From Cecembia rubra (GTDB lineage: Bacteria > Bacteroidota > Bacteroidia > Cytophagales > Cyclobacteriaceae): a stretch of 64,000 nt of DNA. The notes under the pieces were generated by a model that worked only from the letters and a program-made list of their open reading frames with translations, made no database searches and had not been told where the DNA came from. Of this stretch, positions 1-9,250 are shown piece after piece; the first letter of the stretch is position 1, and every line of letters starts with the position of its first letter. The translations under genes were made by a program, and so were the position numbers. The stretch is taken from assembly GCF_003014575.1 (NCBI RefSeq), contig NZ_PYGF01000002.1, positions 353,850 through 417,849 of the forward strand. The letters are read 5' to 3'.

Positions 1-150
1 TGGGTGCTTAGATTGATTTTTTATTTGCTCAAGCGCTTCCTGGTTTCTTGCTGAAATAATGATCCTGAACCCTAAATTATCATAAGCCTTTGCCAGTGCC
101 TGACCAATTCCAGAAGAAGCTCCGGTGATCCAAATTACTTTATGGTTCAT
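1..150 (-). CDS. Short-chain dehydrogenase/reductase, 5' part only
   Basis: This is the N-terminal 50 codons of an SDR-family oxidoreductase; the rest lies beyond the window edge. The translation begins MNHKVIWITGASSGIGQALA, which contains the TGxxxGIG nucleotide-binding motif of classical SDRs after the first beta strand. The start ATG (148-150) directly abuts the stop codon of folA (151-153), so the two are almost certainly co-transcribed, with this gene second. The substrate cannot be predicted from the Rossmann N-terminus alone. Confidence 0.85.
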   Translation of the reverse strand, partial: MNHKVIWITGASSGIGQALAKAYDNLGFRIIISARNQEALEQIKNQSKHP

Positions 151-648
151 TTACCTGTTCCTTTTATAGATAACAAAATCAAAACTGTATTGATTGTTTT
201 GATCTTTTTCATAATGTTCTGAAGATACAATTTGCCATTTTTTCGGGTCAATTTTTGGAAAAAATGCATCGCCTTCAGGATAAGCATCTACCTGTGTGAC
301 CAAAAGTTCATCAGCAAACTTCAAAGCATGGTTATAAATTTCAGCTCCGCCTATAATAAATACCTGAGAAAGATGCCTCCCAATACAAATTTGAATTGCC
401 TCCTCCAAAGAATGAGCAATTAAATGTCCTTCAGGAAGGGTATAGTGATTGTTTCTTGTAATGACTACAGATGTCCGATTGGGCAGTGGACGGCCTACTG
501 ATTCATAGGTTTTCCTCCCCATTATAATATGATGTCCAGTTGTTAATTTTTTGAACAATTTTAAATCAGAGGAAAGCTTCCACACTAATTGATTGTCTTT
601 TCCTATGACATCATTTTTGGCCTTTGCTACAATAATTGAAATTTTCAA
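151..648 (-). CDS. folA: Dihydrofolate reductase
   Basis: A 165-residue DHFR that reduces dihydrofolate to tetrahydrofolate with NADPH in the cytosol. Visible family features are the N-terminal IIVAKAKNDVIGKDNQLVW segment, the catalytic acid Asp28 (WKLSSDL), the IMGRKTYESVGRPLPNR cofactor-binding loop and the C-terminal IIGGAEIYNHAL segment. The length is normal for bacterial FolA. One oddity is the conserved proline of the W-x-L-P-x-D motif, which is Ser26 here. It is followed without spacing by an SDR gene. The folate role fits the methionine/one-carbon operon at 18-23 kb, although the two are not linked transcriptionally. Confidence 0.95.
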   Translation of the reverse strand: MKISIIVAKAKNDVIGKDNQLVWKLSSDLKLFKKLTTGHHIIMGRKTYESVGRPLPNRTSVVITRNNHYTLPEGHLIAHSLEEAIQICIGRHLSQVFIIGGAEIYNHALKFADELLVTQVDAYPEGDAFFPKIDPKKWQIVSSEHYEKDQNNQYSFDFVIYKRNR

Positions 649-761
649 GGTGATTATAGTTTATCGACCAAGATACCAAGGTTTGGCTGAGGATGAAAGT
701 GGAACCTCAAAAAATAAGCTATAAAGCGTTTTATCAATTATGGAGGTTAGTGAAATGGACT

Positions 762-1679
762 TTATTGGTTGCCAGTAAATACATTTTGATAATCGGACAT
801 CAAGAAACTTTGATGTGAGTTTTCATTGATTTCGGTGACAGTCATCTGAATCTCACTTTTATCTTTTTTGCTTTTATAATCCAATTCCAACATACCTCCT
901 TGAGGTAAGTGATTGAATTGTTTTCTGTTTTGGTTTTTCATTCTGGCAGCAAGAACTGGGTTATTTTCTTCCCAAAAACCCGATTTATTTCCCACAGCAA
1001 GTTCTGTAATCCAAATGCTTGAAATCCCGGCCTCATCTTCGCTCTGATATTCATCACAGGTATATCCTAAAATAGTTTTGCTTTTACCGGTTTTTATGAA
1101 ATTCAATGCCCTTTCATCATTCATTTCGTCACTACTTTTTTCCATGCCGGAAGCCATTTTGTCAAAATCATAGCCATAGGCTAACCTGCTTTTTTGACCC
1201 TCATTATCGAAAAGAATGATCGAAGCGTTTCTTTCCAAGTCATATATTATCACAGATGTTCCGTCTTTTTTCTCCTTTTCTTTAATTTCAATTTCCATTC
1301 CTATGACCCAATCTGAATCGGAGAAAAATGATTTTAAATTCATAGGTTCAATAGGTTTTCCTTTTTCATCCAAGCCTGTGAGAAGCATAGTTGAATAACC
1401 TGTAAAGTCATATTGATCTCCTATGGGCACATCCGCATGAATACCGCTGAGGATTTTTTCGATATCCATTCCGGGCAAACCTTCTGGTCCATATATCCCC
1501 ATGAATACTTTTTCTAGTTGCCTTTGGGCGATTTTTTCTGCTTCAGCTTCAATACGTTTTTCTACTGCTTTGCTTACGCCTCTTTCAGCAGCTTTTTTAA
1601 CTCTGTCCAGAAATTGTGCCTCAGAAGAAATAGAAATTGTTACAAAAATGAGAGTGCAAAGTAGAGATTGAATTTTCAT
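762..1679 (-). CDS. Exported DUF4412-like protein
   Basis: A 305-residue protein with a clear Sec signal peptide (hydrophobic residues 4-16, then SSEAQ), so it is probably periplasmic or surface-exposed. Residues 22-60 form a charged amphipathic helix (DRVKKAAERGVSKAVEKRIEAEAEK). The rest resembles DUF4412 proteins, which are common in Bacteroidota, including the KTILGYTCDEYQ segment near residue 203, where the YTCDEY motif is typical of the family. Function is unknown. It lies between folA and fmt on the same strand, with about 110-bp gaps on each side, so its own promoter is likely. Confidence 0.7.
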   Translation of the reverse strand: MKIQSLLCTLIFVTISISSEAQFLDRVKKAAERGVSKAVEKRIEAEAEKIAQRQLEKVFMGIYGPEGLPGMDIEKILSGIHADVPIGDQYDFTGYSTMLLTGLDEKGKPIEPMNLKSFFSDSDWVIGMEIEIKEKEKKDGTSVIIYDLERNASIILFDNEGQKSRLAYGYDFDKMASGMEKSSDEMNDERALNFIKTGKSKTILGYTCDEYQSEDEAGISSIWITELAVGNKSGFWEENNPVLAARMKNQNRKQFNHLPQGGMLELDYKSKKDKSEIQMTVTEINENSHQSFLMSDYQNVFTGNQ

Positions 1680-1781
1680 GGTTCAAGTATGATTTTGACC
1701 CAAGTTAATAAAAATGGGCTTAACCTCCTAGTATATAAGGGTTTAGTGTATTTTTATAAAAAAACCGATCGGGAATGTAAA

Positions 1782-2708
1782 TTATAATTTATTACCACGG
1801 AGAAATTCCTCAATTGTCAGCCTTTTTTTGCCTTCTAGCTGTAGTTCCAGAATAGACAAGCTGTTATCGCCTGTTTGGAAAATAAGTTGGCTTTTGCCGT
1901 CAGAATAGAATTCTCCTGGGGCCAAACCATGGATATTCTTTTCATTTATTTTGGTTTTGAAAATCTTACAGTTTTTTCCATCTAAAGTGGTCCAAGCCCC
2001 AGGATAGGGGGAAAGTCCTCTTACTAGATTATGGATTTTTTGTGCAGACTTTGTCCAATCGATTTGGCATGTTTCCTTAAATATTTTGGGGGCATGGTGC
2101 CTCGCCAAATTTTCATCCTGGGGATTAGCCTGTACGTTTCCAGAAGCAATTTCTTTAATGGTTTTTAGTACCAATTGAGATCCTTTTGCCATCAATCTCT
2201 CATAAAGGCTGCCGACATTATCCTCTTCATAAATAGGTTCTTTCTCTTGAAAAATAACACTTCCTGTATCAATCTCATGCTTCAGGAAAAAAGTAGTAAT
2301 TCCTGTTTCTTTTTCTCCGTTGATAATTGCCCAGTTGATAGGTGCAGCCCCACGATAATTTGGGAGAAGTGAGGCGTGCAGGTTGAAAGTACCCAATGGC
2401 GGTAAATTCCATACTGCTTCGGGCAACATTCGAAAAGCCACCACTACTTGCACATCAGCATGGTATTGCTTCAGTTCGCTTAAAAATTCCTGTGATTTCA
2501 AATTGGTTGGCTGAAGGACTGGTATCCCATATCTTAGGGCACATTCTTTGACCGGTGAGGCAATTAATTTTTGGCCCCTTCCTTGGGGTTTGTCTGGCGC
2601 TGTAATAACAGCAACCACATTCCATCCATTTTCCATCAAAATTTCTAAAGAAGGCACAGCAAATTCCGGTGTGCCCATAAAAATAATTCTAAGATCTTCT
2701 TTTTTCAT
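1782..2708 (-). CDS. fmt: Methionyl-tRNA formyltransferase
   Basis: A 308-residue enzyme that formylates initiator Met-tRNA using 10-formyl-tetrahydrofolate. The N-terminal formyltransferase domain (about 1-185) carries the catalytic triad Asn109, His111 (NLHASLLPNYRG) and Asp147 (HEIDTG). The C-terminal tRNA-binding domain (about 205-308) contains the LVRGLSPYPGAWT motif. Length and motifs are those of a normal functional Fmt. It is not next to def, unlike in many bacteria. The ATG start gives MKKEDLRIIFMGTPEFAVP, the expected N-terminus. Confidence 0.97.
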   Translation of the reverse strand: MKKEDLRIIFMGTPEFAVPSLEILMENGWNVVAVITAPDKPQGRGQKLIASPVKECALRYGIPVLQPTNLKSQEFLSELKQYHADVQVVVAFRMLPEAVWNLPPLGTFNLHASLLPNYRGAAPINWAIINGEKETGITTFFLKHEIDTGSVIFQEKEPIYEEDNVGSLYERLMAKGSQLVLKTIKEIASGNVQANPQDENLARHHAPKIFKETCQIDWTKSAQKIHNLVRGLSPYPGAWTTLDGKNCKIFKTKINEKNIHGLAPGEFYSDGKSQLIFQTGDNSLSILELQLEGKKRLTIEEFLRGNKL

Positions 2709-2891
2709 ATATCCAATGCTACTGCCATATCTTCAGCAAAAATTGGAAAAAAATACCAAACCGGCCCTCTTAATTTCATTTTTGGTAAATTTTAATCAAA
2801 GAAAACTTTTCATTGCACTTTAATCGTTAAGGGAAATATCGACCGTGTGAAGCATTATAAAGTTTTAAATAAATCAATATCTCAAAAAATA

Positions 2892-2921
2892 ATTGCGGTT
2901 TTGATATTTTAGTTAATTTTG
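2892..2921 (+). promoter_or_regulatory. Bacteroidota-type promoter (ATTG / TAATTTTG)
   Basis: A perfect match to the Bacteroidota -7 consensus TAnnTTTG is TAATTTTG at 2914-2921. An ATTG at 2892-2895 lies 18 nt upstream as a -33 element. The predicted transcription start is about 2927, so the ATG at 2926 would fall at the transcript end. This supports ATG 2956 as the real start of the next gene. Confidence 0.5.
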
Positions 2922-2955
2922 CAGGATGATAAAAAAGGCGCAATGTGAATTTAGA

Positions 2956-3291
2956 ATGCTCATCAGGATTTTTTCCTTGATGTTGTCATTGTTTTTCGTT
3001 GTGCTTGCAGTATATGACGGGTTAGAAGAGGAAGAAAATTTTGAATATTTTGGAGAATTTGTTGATGAAGCAGAATTCGATTATGTAGATTTTCCGACTT
3101 CTATCTCCAGACCTACAGGTAACAAACAAACAAAAACCCAAAGGTTAGAGCTGATAAAAATAATTGATCAGATTCAGACGATATTGAGGTTTGAAACGTT
3201 CAATCAACCAGATGAAAAGCCGGCCATTGCCGAAGTTATAATTTATCAGATTTTTCTTCTAGAGCACATCATTTCCACCAACGCGCCCTAG
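2956..3291 (+). CDS. Small exported acidic protein of unknown function
   Basis: No family is recognised. From ATG 2956 the product has 111 residues; an in-frame ATG at 2926 would add ten residues before the hydrophobic stretch but overlaps the predicted transcription start. The N-terminus (MLIRIFSLMLSLFFVVLAVYDG) is a signal peptide or membrane anchor. It is followed by a very acidic, aromatic segment at about residues 22-47 (many E/D with F and Y), then a basic helix. No Cys lipobox is present. It stands alone between fmt (opposite strand) and the efflux operon. Confidence 0.55.
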   Translation: MLIRIFSLMLSLFFVVLAVYDGLEEEENFEYFGEFVDEAEFDYVDFPTSISRPTGNKQTKTQRLELIKIIDQIQTILRFETFNQPDEKPAIAEVIIYQIFLLEHIISTNAP

Positions 3292-3341
3292 TCCTTAGAT
3301 TTTTTTAGAATCCTACCTATTTACAGTTTACAAAAAGCCCA

Positions 3342-3363
3342 AATAATCTTCCAAAGGATTATT
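3342..3363 (+). promoter_or_regulatory. Inverted repeat upstream of efflux operon
   Basis: AATAATC (3342-3348) and GATTATT (3357-3363) form a 7-bp inverted repeat with an 8-nt centre, ending 23 nt before the adaptor start codon. It could be an operator for a regulator of the pump operon or a weak leader hairpin. No TetR or MarR gene is adjacent. Confidence 0.3.
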
Positions 3364-3386
3364 CATTCAAGTATTATACGATCAAA

Positions 3387-4574
3387 ATGACATCAAAAGT
3401 TTACAATGAAACTTTTGGACCAATATTTAATTGGTTTCCAAAAGTATTTTCTGCCATTATTCTGATGGCGCTCTCAATTCTAGTTTCCTGTAGTTCTGGA
3501 AATGGGAAAAACCAAAATAAAGACCAACTGGTAAATATTCCAGTATTGGAGTTGCAGTCAAGAAGTATTGAACTTCCAAAAACTTATGTCTGTGATTTGC
3601 AGGCAGTCCAATTTGTAGAAGTCAGGTCAAAAGTTGAAGGCTTTATGGACAGGATTTATGTTGACGAAGGACAAGTGGTGAGAAAGGGACAGACTCTTTT
3701 TCAATTATCTTCTATGGAATTCAATGAAATGGTTAATTCAGCCAATGCTAAATTGCGTCAGGCTGAGGCGGAAGCCAAGGCAGCTTCTCTTGAAGTAGAA
3801 AGGCTTAAGATACTGGTTGATAAAAACATCATTTCAGCTTCTGAATTAGAATTGGCTCGATCAAAGCGTGCTGTGGCTCAATCTGCGATTGCTGAAGCTG
3901 AAGCCATGCTTAAGAATGCAAAAACCGGACTTTCATATACAACAGTCAAAGCGCCATTTGACGGAATAGTCGATAGAATACCATTTAAGACAGGGAGCTT
4001 GGTCACGGCAGGTGACCTTTTGACCAATATCACAGATATATCTGAAGTTTTCGCTTATTACAAAGTTACTGAAAATGAGTATCTGAGGTATATGAGGGAG
4101 AAAATGGAAAATGAAGTTAATGGTCTGGATGAAGAATTGACATTAATACTTTCGGATGGCCAAGTGTATCCATATAAGGGAAAGCAAGAAACCATGGAGG
4201 CTGATTTCGAAAGAGGTACTGGTTCTATTGCATTTAGGGTGAGATTTCCTAATCCTGATCAATTGATCAAGCATGGTGCAAGTGGCAAAATACAGACAAC
4301 CAATACCTTGGAAAATATTTTCCTGATTCCTCAAAAATCAACTTTTGAGATACAAGAATACAATTATGTATATGTCATCACCAAGGATAATAAAGTAAGA
4401 GTCAGAAGCTTCAAGCCCATCCAAAGATATGGTGTGTTTTATATTGCTGATGGTTTTGAGGAAGGTGACCGTATAATCTTTGAAGGAATTCAACAAGTCA
4501 AAGATGGTATGGAAATCATTCCTTTGGAAGTTTCTGAGCAGGATGCTTACGACACTTTAAGTATTTCAAAATAA
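3387..4574 (+). CDS. RND efflux periplasmic adaptor (membrane fusion protein)
   Basis: A 395-residue AcrA/MexA-type adaptor that bridges the inner-membrane pump to the outer-membrane channel. A lipoprotein signal ends ALSILVSCSSG, giving a lipidated cysteine at about residue 36. The biotinyl-lipoyl-like half-motif is near residues 75-115 (VRSKVEGFMDRIYVDEGQ), the alpha-helical hairpin near 115-190 (Ala/Glu-rich), and the second lipoyl half reads TTVKAPFDGIVDRIP. A beta-barrel and membrane-proximal domain follow. It is the first gene of an adaptor-pump-channel operon, with the pump starting 30 nt downstream. Substrate specificity cannot be read from sequence. Confidence 0.93.
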   Translation: MTSKVYNETFGPIFNWFPKVFSAIILMALSILVSCSSGNGKNQNKDQLVNIPVLELQSRSIELPKTYVCDLQAVQFVEVRSKVEGFMDRIYVDEGQVVRKGQTLFQLSSMEFNEMVNSANAKLRQAEAEAKAASLEVERLKILVDKNIISASELELARSKRAVAQSAIAEAEAMLKNAKTGLSYTTVKAPFDGIVDRIPFKTGSLVTAGDLLTNITDISEVFAYYKVTENEYLRYMREKMENEVNGLDEELTLILSDGQVYPYKGKQETMEADFERGTGSIAFRVRFPNPDQLIKHGASGKIQTTNTLENIFLIPQKSTFEIQEYNYVYVITKDNKVRVRSFKPIQRYGVFYIADGFEEGDRIIFEGIQQVKDGMEIIPLEVSEQDAYDTLSISK

Positions 4575-4603
4575 ATATTTCACAAAGTTGATTTAGGAAA
4601 ATT

Positions 4604-7600
4604 ATGTTTGAAATATTTATTAGGAGACCCATCTTATCCACGGTTATCTCCATTTTCATAACCCTTTTGGGATTATTGGCTCTATTTTCTTTGCCAATAA
4701 CCCAATTCCCCGAAATTGTTCCTCCTTCTGTTACTGTAACTGCCAAGTATACTGGGGCCAATGCAGAAGTATTGGCCAAGGCAGTGGCCACCCCCTTGGA
4801 GCGTGCTATTAATGGTGTTCCTGGGATGACTTATATGACTTCAGTAAACACCAATGATGGTGTAACCTTGATCAATATAGTTTTCAAAGTTGGAACAGAT
4901 CCTGATCAGGCAGCTGTCAATGTTCAGAATAGGGTAGCAACAGTTCTTGATGAATTGCCTGAAGAAGTAATAAGGGCGGGTGTACAGACTGAAAAAGAGG
5001 TAAACAGTATGTTGTTATATCTGAATTTGATTACCTCTGATTCCACACAAGACGAAAAATTTGTTTACAATTTTGCCGATATAAACATTCTTCCGGAACT
5101 TAAACGAATTGATGGAGTTGGTTTTGCCCAGATAATGGGATTCAAGGATTACGCCATGAGGGTTTGGATGAAACCTGACCGATTGGTGGCCTATAATTTA
5201 TCACCTCAAGATGTAACGGATGCCATCAGGGCTCAGAATGTGGAGGCTGCCCCAGGTAAATCCGGGATCAGTTCAGATAGGGATCCACAAGCTTTACAAT
5301 ACGTTCTAAAGTATACCGGAAAATTTAACCAAGTGGAAGATTATGAGAACATCACTCTTAAAGCTCTTCCCGATGGATCTTTATTAAAGCTTAAAGATGT
5401 AGCAGAGGTAGTGTTTGATGCACAGGAATACAGCATGGTTTCCATGACTGATGGAAAGCCCTCGGCTTCCATTATGATCAAACAAAGGCCGGGATCCAAT
5501 GCAAGGGAGGTTATCCAAAATATCAAAAATAAAATGGATGAACTTCAAGATGATTCATTTCCCCCTGGCATGGAATACAATGTATCCTATGATGTTTCAA
5601 GGTTTTTGGATGCTTCTATTTATGAGGTAGTCAAGACCCTGATAGAAGCCTTCCTTTTGGTATCCATAGTAGTATTTATTTTCCTTCAGGATTTCAGGTC
5701 TACTTTGATTCCGGCTATTGCGGTTCCTGTTTCATTGATAGGTACATTCTTCTTTATGCAGTTATTTGGCTTCTCCATTAATCTTTTGACACTTTTTGCT
5801 TTGGTTTTGGCAATTGGTATCGTGGTGGACAATGCCATAGTAGTAGTGGAAGCCGTGCACGTGAAGATGCACCACAATAAAATGAATGCCACGGACGCTA
5901 CCCTTGCAGCGATGAAGGAGATAGGAGGAGCTATTGTAGCCATTACACTCGTGATGTCGGCTGTATTTGTGCCAGTGAGTTTTCTTTCCGGCCCAGTTGG
6001 TATATTCTACAGGCAGTTTTCTTTGACCTTGGCAATAGCGATTGTTATATCAGGTATCAATGCACTTACCCTTTCTCCTGCCCTTTGCAGTCTTTTGCTA
6101 AAACCTTCAGATGTTGAGCATGATCCCAAAAAAGGTTGGCTTCAGAAGTTCTTCTTTGGCTTCAATAAGCGGTATGATGCATTATCTGAGAAATACTCAG
6201 GAGTAGTTAATAAAATTGCAGGTAGGAGAACAGTGACATTTGGCGCATTGATTCTTTTCTTTTTACTTACCTATGGAGGTATTGCTGTATTGCCTACAGG
6301 ATTTATCCCTAATGAAGATCAGGGGATGATTTATGTCAACGTCACTACTCCTCCAGGAGCTACTGTGGAAAGGACTTCTGAGGTAATGGATCTGGTTCAG
6401 GCCAGTTTACTTCCTCTTGATGAAGTAGAGACCGTTTCGACACTTGCAGGCTACAGTTTGATGACAGAGACAGCAGGTGCTTCTTATGGCATGGGTATGA
6501 TTAATTTAGTTGGTTGGGGAGAAAGGGATAGGAATGTCAATCAATTGATTACTGATTATCAAGAGAGGACTTCTCATATCAAGGGCGCTGATATCCAGTT
6601 TTTTTCTCCACCTCCGGTACCTGGATTTGGTAATGCATCAGGTTTTGAACTCCGTTTGCAGGATAAGACAGGAGGTACTTTGGCAGTAATGTCCCAGATT
6701 ACCCAGGAGTTTTTAGAAGAACTAAATAAAAGGCCTGAGCTGAAGGAAGTTACTACCAATTTTGAGCCAAATTTCCCCCAGTATATTCTAAATGTTGACC
6801 ATGATAAAGCTGCAAAACTAGGGGTCTCGGTTCACGGTGCTATGGAAACCCTGCAAGCCTATGTAGGCAGTTATTACTCTTCAAATTTCATTAGGTTTGG
6901 GATGATGTATAAAGTCATGATACAGGCATCTCCTGAATACAGGACATCCCCTGAATCTATTTTGTCCATGTATGCAAAAAATGACAGGGGTGAAATGGTT
7001 CCTTATTCCAACTTTGTGACTTTGGAGAGGGTATTTGGGCCAGAGCAATTGACGAGGTACAATATGTTCAACTCTGCCTTGATTACAGGTGATGCGGCAG
7101 AAGGGTATTCATCAGGTGATGCCATTAAAGCAGTTGAGGAAGTTGCTTTGAAAATGTTGCCAAGGGGCTTCGATATTGACTGGTCAGGTATTACAAGGGA
7201 GCAGATTGCTTCTGGTAATCAAGCACTGTATATTTTTGCAATCTGTTTGATTTTCGTGTATTTACTTCTAGCCGCCCAATATGAAAGTTACTTCCTTCCT
7301 TTACCTGTAATTCTTTCCTTACCTGCCGGGATTTTTGGGTCATTTCTGTTTTTAAAACTTACAGGTCTTGAGAATAATATTTATGCACAGGTTTCCCTGG
7401 TCATGTTGATCGGTTTGTTGGGGAAAAATGCCATCCTAATCATCGAGATTGCTATTCAAAACAGACAAAAGGGACTTTCAATTCTTCAGAGTGCCATCAA
7501 TGGAGGAGTAGAGAGGTTGAGACCTATTTTGATGACTTCTTTTGCCTTTATTGCCGGTTTGATTCCATTGACCATCGCTTCTGGAGCTGGTGCTATTGGT

Positions 7601-7750
7601 AACAGGACAATCGGTACTGCTGCGGCAGGAGGAATGCTAATCGGGACTTTGGTGGGGGTTTTCTTAATACCTGGTCTGTATGTGGTTTTTGAAACCATGG
7701 CCACTAAATTCAAGAAAAAAGAAACCTCAGAAATCTCAGTAAAAGCATAA
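4604..7750 (+). CDS. RND multidrug efflux pump, HAE1 family
   Basis: A 1048-residue inner-membrane proton/drug antiporter of the AcrB/MexB type. It begins MFEIFIRRPILSTVISIFI, the classic HAE1 N-terminus. Expected landmarks are present: TM helix 1, a large periplasmic loop, TM2-6 around residues 340-500 with the proton-relay segment GIVVDNAIVVVEAV (adjacent acidic residue), a second periplasmic loop with PPPVPGFG, and TM8-12 with GLLGKNAILIIE near 940 and RPILMTSFAFIAG. Length is typical. It follows its adaptor by 30 nt and precedes the channel gene by 5 nt. It looks like a hydrophobic/amphiphilic drug pump rather than a heavy-metal HME pump. Confidence 0.95.
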   Translation: MFEIFIRRPILSTVISIFITLLGLLALFSLPITQFPEIVPPSVTVTAKYTGANAEVLAKAVATPLERAINGVPGMTYMTSVNTNDGVTLINIVFKVGTDPDQAAVNVQNRVATVLDELPEEVIRAGVQTEKEVNSMLLYLNLITSDSTQDEKFVYNFADINILPELKRIDGVGFAQIMGFKDYAMRVWMKPDRLVAYNLSPQDVTDAIRAQNVEAAPGKSGISSDRDPQALQYVLKYTGKFNQVEDYENITLKALPDGSLLKLKDVAEVVFDAQEYSMVSMTDGKPSASIMIKQRPGSNAREVIQNIKNKMDELQDDSFPPGMEYNVSYDVSRFLDASIYEVVKTLIEAFLLVSIVVFIFLQDFRSTLIPAIAVPVSLIGTFFFMQLFGFSINLLTLFALVLAIGIVVDNAIVVVEAVHVKMHHNKMNATDATLAAMKEIGGAIVAITLVMSAVFVPVSFLSGPVGIFYRQFSLTLAIAIVISGINALTLSPALCSLLLKPSDVEHDPKKGWLQKFFFGFNKRYDALSEKYSGVVNKIAGRRTVTFGALILFFLLTYGGIAVLPTGFIPNEDQGMIYVNVTTPPGATVERTSEVMDLVQASLLPLDEVETVSTLAGYSLMTETAGASYGMGMINLVGWGERDRNVNQLITDYQERTSHIKGADIQFFSPPPVPGFGNASGFELRLQDKTGGTLAVMSQITQEFLEELNKRPELKEVTTNFEPNFPQYILNVDHDKAAKLGVSVHGAMETLQAYVGSYYSSNFIRFGMMYKVMIQASPEYRTSPESILSMYAKNDRGEMVPYSNFVTLERVFGPEQLTRYNMFNSALITGDAAEGYSSGDAIKAVEEVALKMLPRGFDIDWSGITREQIASGNQALYIFAICLIFVYLLLAAQYESYFLPLPVILSLPAGIFGSFLFLKLTGLENNIYAQVSLVMLIGLLGKNAILIIEIAIQNRQKGLSILQSAINGGVERLRPILMTSFAFIAGLIPLTIASGAGAIGNRTIGTAAAGGMLIGTLVGVFLIPGLYVVFETMATKFKKKETSEISVKA

Positions 7751-7755
7751 GCACC

Positions 7756-9210
7756 ATGAATTTGAATAGGAGAATATTTTCAGTCGCTGGTTTTTTGATG
7801 ACAGGCCTTTTGTTATTAGGATGTCAGACAGCCAAGATTCAGGAAGGAATGGGGCTGGGGCAGATCCCAAGCGCTTATTTCGAAGAGAGTAAAAAAGAGG
7901 ATACAACTATAGCTATCCTACAATGGGAAGAGTTTTTCCAGGATCAGGCATTGAAGGATTTGATTGCGCTTGCCCTGGCCAATAATCAGGAAAACCTGAA
8001 GACCCTTGAAAGGATCAAACTGGCAGGTGCAGACTTCAAAATTGCCAGAGTAGGAATGCTGCCTGAAATCAATGGAATTGCAGGTGCATCAAGACGGAGG
8101 TTTGGAGAATACACGATGGATGGTGTGGGTAATGCGGATTCAAATCTTTCACCTACAGTTCCTGAAGACAAGAAAATCCCGGATCCATATAGGGACTTTA
8201 TCCTAGGTGCTCAGTTTAATTGGGAACTGGATATTTGGGGAAAATACAGGAACCGAAAAAAGGCCGCAGCTTCCCGTTATTTGGCTTCCCAGGAAATGGC
8301 CAATTTGGTAAAGACTATGCTGATTTCAGAAGTAGCAGCGTCTTATTACAAATTGGTTGGCCTTGATGAAGAGCTGAGGGTTTTGGAAGAAAATATCAGA
8401 TTGCAGGAGCTTGCAGTAAATCTGACCAAAGACCTCAAAACTGCCGGAAAGGAAAATCAATTAGCTGTTGATCAGTTTGAGGCTCTTATGCTGAATTCTA
8501 AAGCTTTATTGGTGGAAAAACAAAGGGAACTACGCTCTGAGGAACTTAGGATGACCGGTCTTTTGGGTATTTATCAATTTGATCACCAAAGGGTGAAGCT
8601 GGATCAGATTTTTGATAAACCTGATTTGATTCATGTAGGCTTGCCTTCGGATTTATTAATTTTCCGTCCTGATATTCGTTCTGCAGAGCAGGAACTATTG
8701 GCAAGCAAAGCTGATATTTATGTAGCTAGGGCAGCCTATTTCCCATCTTTTAATCTCTTTGGGATGGCTGGGTTCAATGCTTTTGATTTCAGTAGACTGT
8801 TCTTAAATCCTGCTTCCAGTGTTTACCAATTTGGAGCTGGGCTAGTTGCTCCGGTTTTCAACAGAAATCAGATCAGTGCGAATTTTGAGGCAGCAAATTC
8901 ACGTCAAAGAATTGCCTTATACGATTATGAGCAAACTGTCCTGAAAAGCTATCTGGAAGTTTTGGACCTGGTCAATGAATTCCAAACCTATGATGAGCAG
9001 CTTCAGGTAAAAACTTATGAAGTGGAGGTACAGAAAAGGTCAGTTGAAAACTCCAATACCATGTTTATGGTAGGTTATGCCAACTACCTGGAAGTCATCA
9101 ATGCCCAAAGCCGGGCTCTTCAATCACAGATCGAGCTGATTGAATTAAAAGTAAAACAACTGCAATCCAATGCAAAACTTTACCGTGCATTAGGAGGAGG
9201 TTGGAATTAA
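7756..9210 (+). CDS. TolC-family outer-membrane efflux lipoprotein (NodT type)
   Basis: A 484-residue outer-membrane factor with a lipobox (TGLLLLGCQT, Cys near 23). Two repeats of the OEP domain span about residues 60-260 and 280-480. Family landmarks include FQDQALKDLIALALANN, FNWELDIWGKYRN and GLPSDLLIFRPDIRSAEQELLASKADI. It completes the tripartite RND system with the two upstream genes and ends just before a strong intrinsic terminator. Confidence 0.94.
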   Translation: MNLNRRIFSVAGFLMTGLLLLGCQTAKIQEGMGLGQIPSAYFEESKKEDTTIAILQWEEFFQDQALKDLIALALANNQENLKTLERIKLAGADFKIARVGMLPEINGIAGASRRRFGEYTMDGVGNADSNLSPTVPEDKKIPDPYRDFILGAQFNWELDIWGKYRNRKKAAASRYLASQEMANLVKTMLISEVAASYYKLVGLDEELRVLEENIRLQELAVNLTKDLKTAGKENQLAVDQFEALMLNSKALLVEKQRELRSEELRMTGLLGIYQFDHQRVKLDQIFDKPDLIHVGLPSDLLIFRPDIRSAEQELLASKADIYVARAAYFPSFNLFGMAGFNAFDFSRLFLNPASSVYQFGAGLVAPVFNRNQISANFEAANSRQRIALYDYEQTVLKSYLEVLDLVNEFQTYDEQLQVKTYEVEVQKRSVENSNTMFMVGYANYLEVINAQSRALQSQIELIELKVKQLQSNAKLYRALGGGWN

Positions 9211-9221
9211 AATAAAAAAAC

Positions 9222-9250
9222 AAAAAGCCCCCAAACATTGGGGGCTTTTT
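9222..9250 (+). terminator. Rho-independent terminator of the efflux operon
   Basis: AAAAAGCCCCCAA (9222-9234) pairs perfectly with TTGGGGGCTTTTT (9238-9250) around a 3-nt loop, giving a GC-rich stem flanked by A- and T-tracts. It sits 11 nt after the channel stop codon and could work in both directions. Confidence 0.93.
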
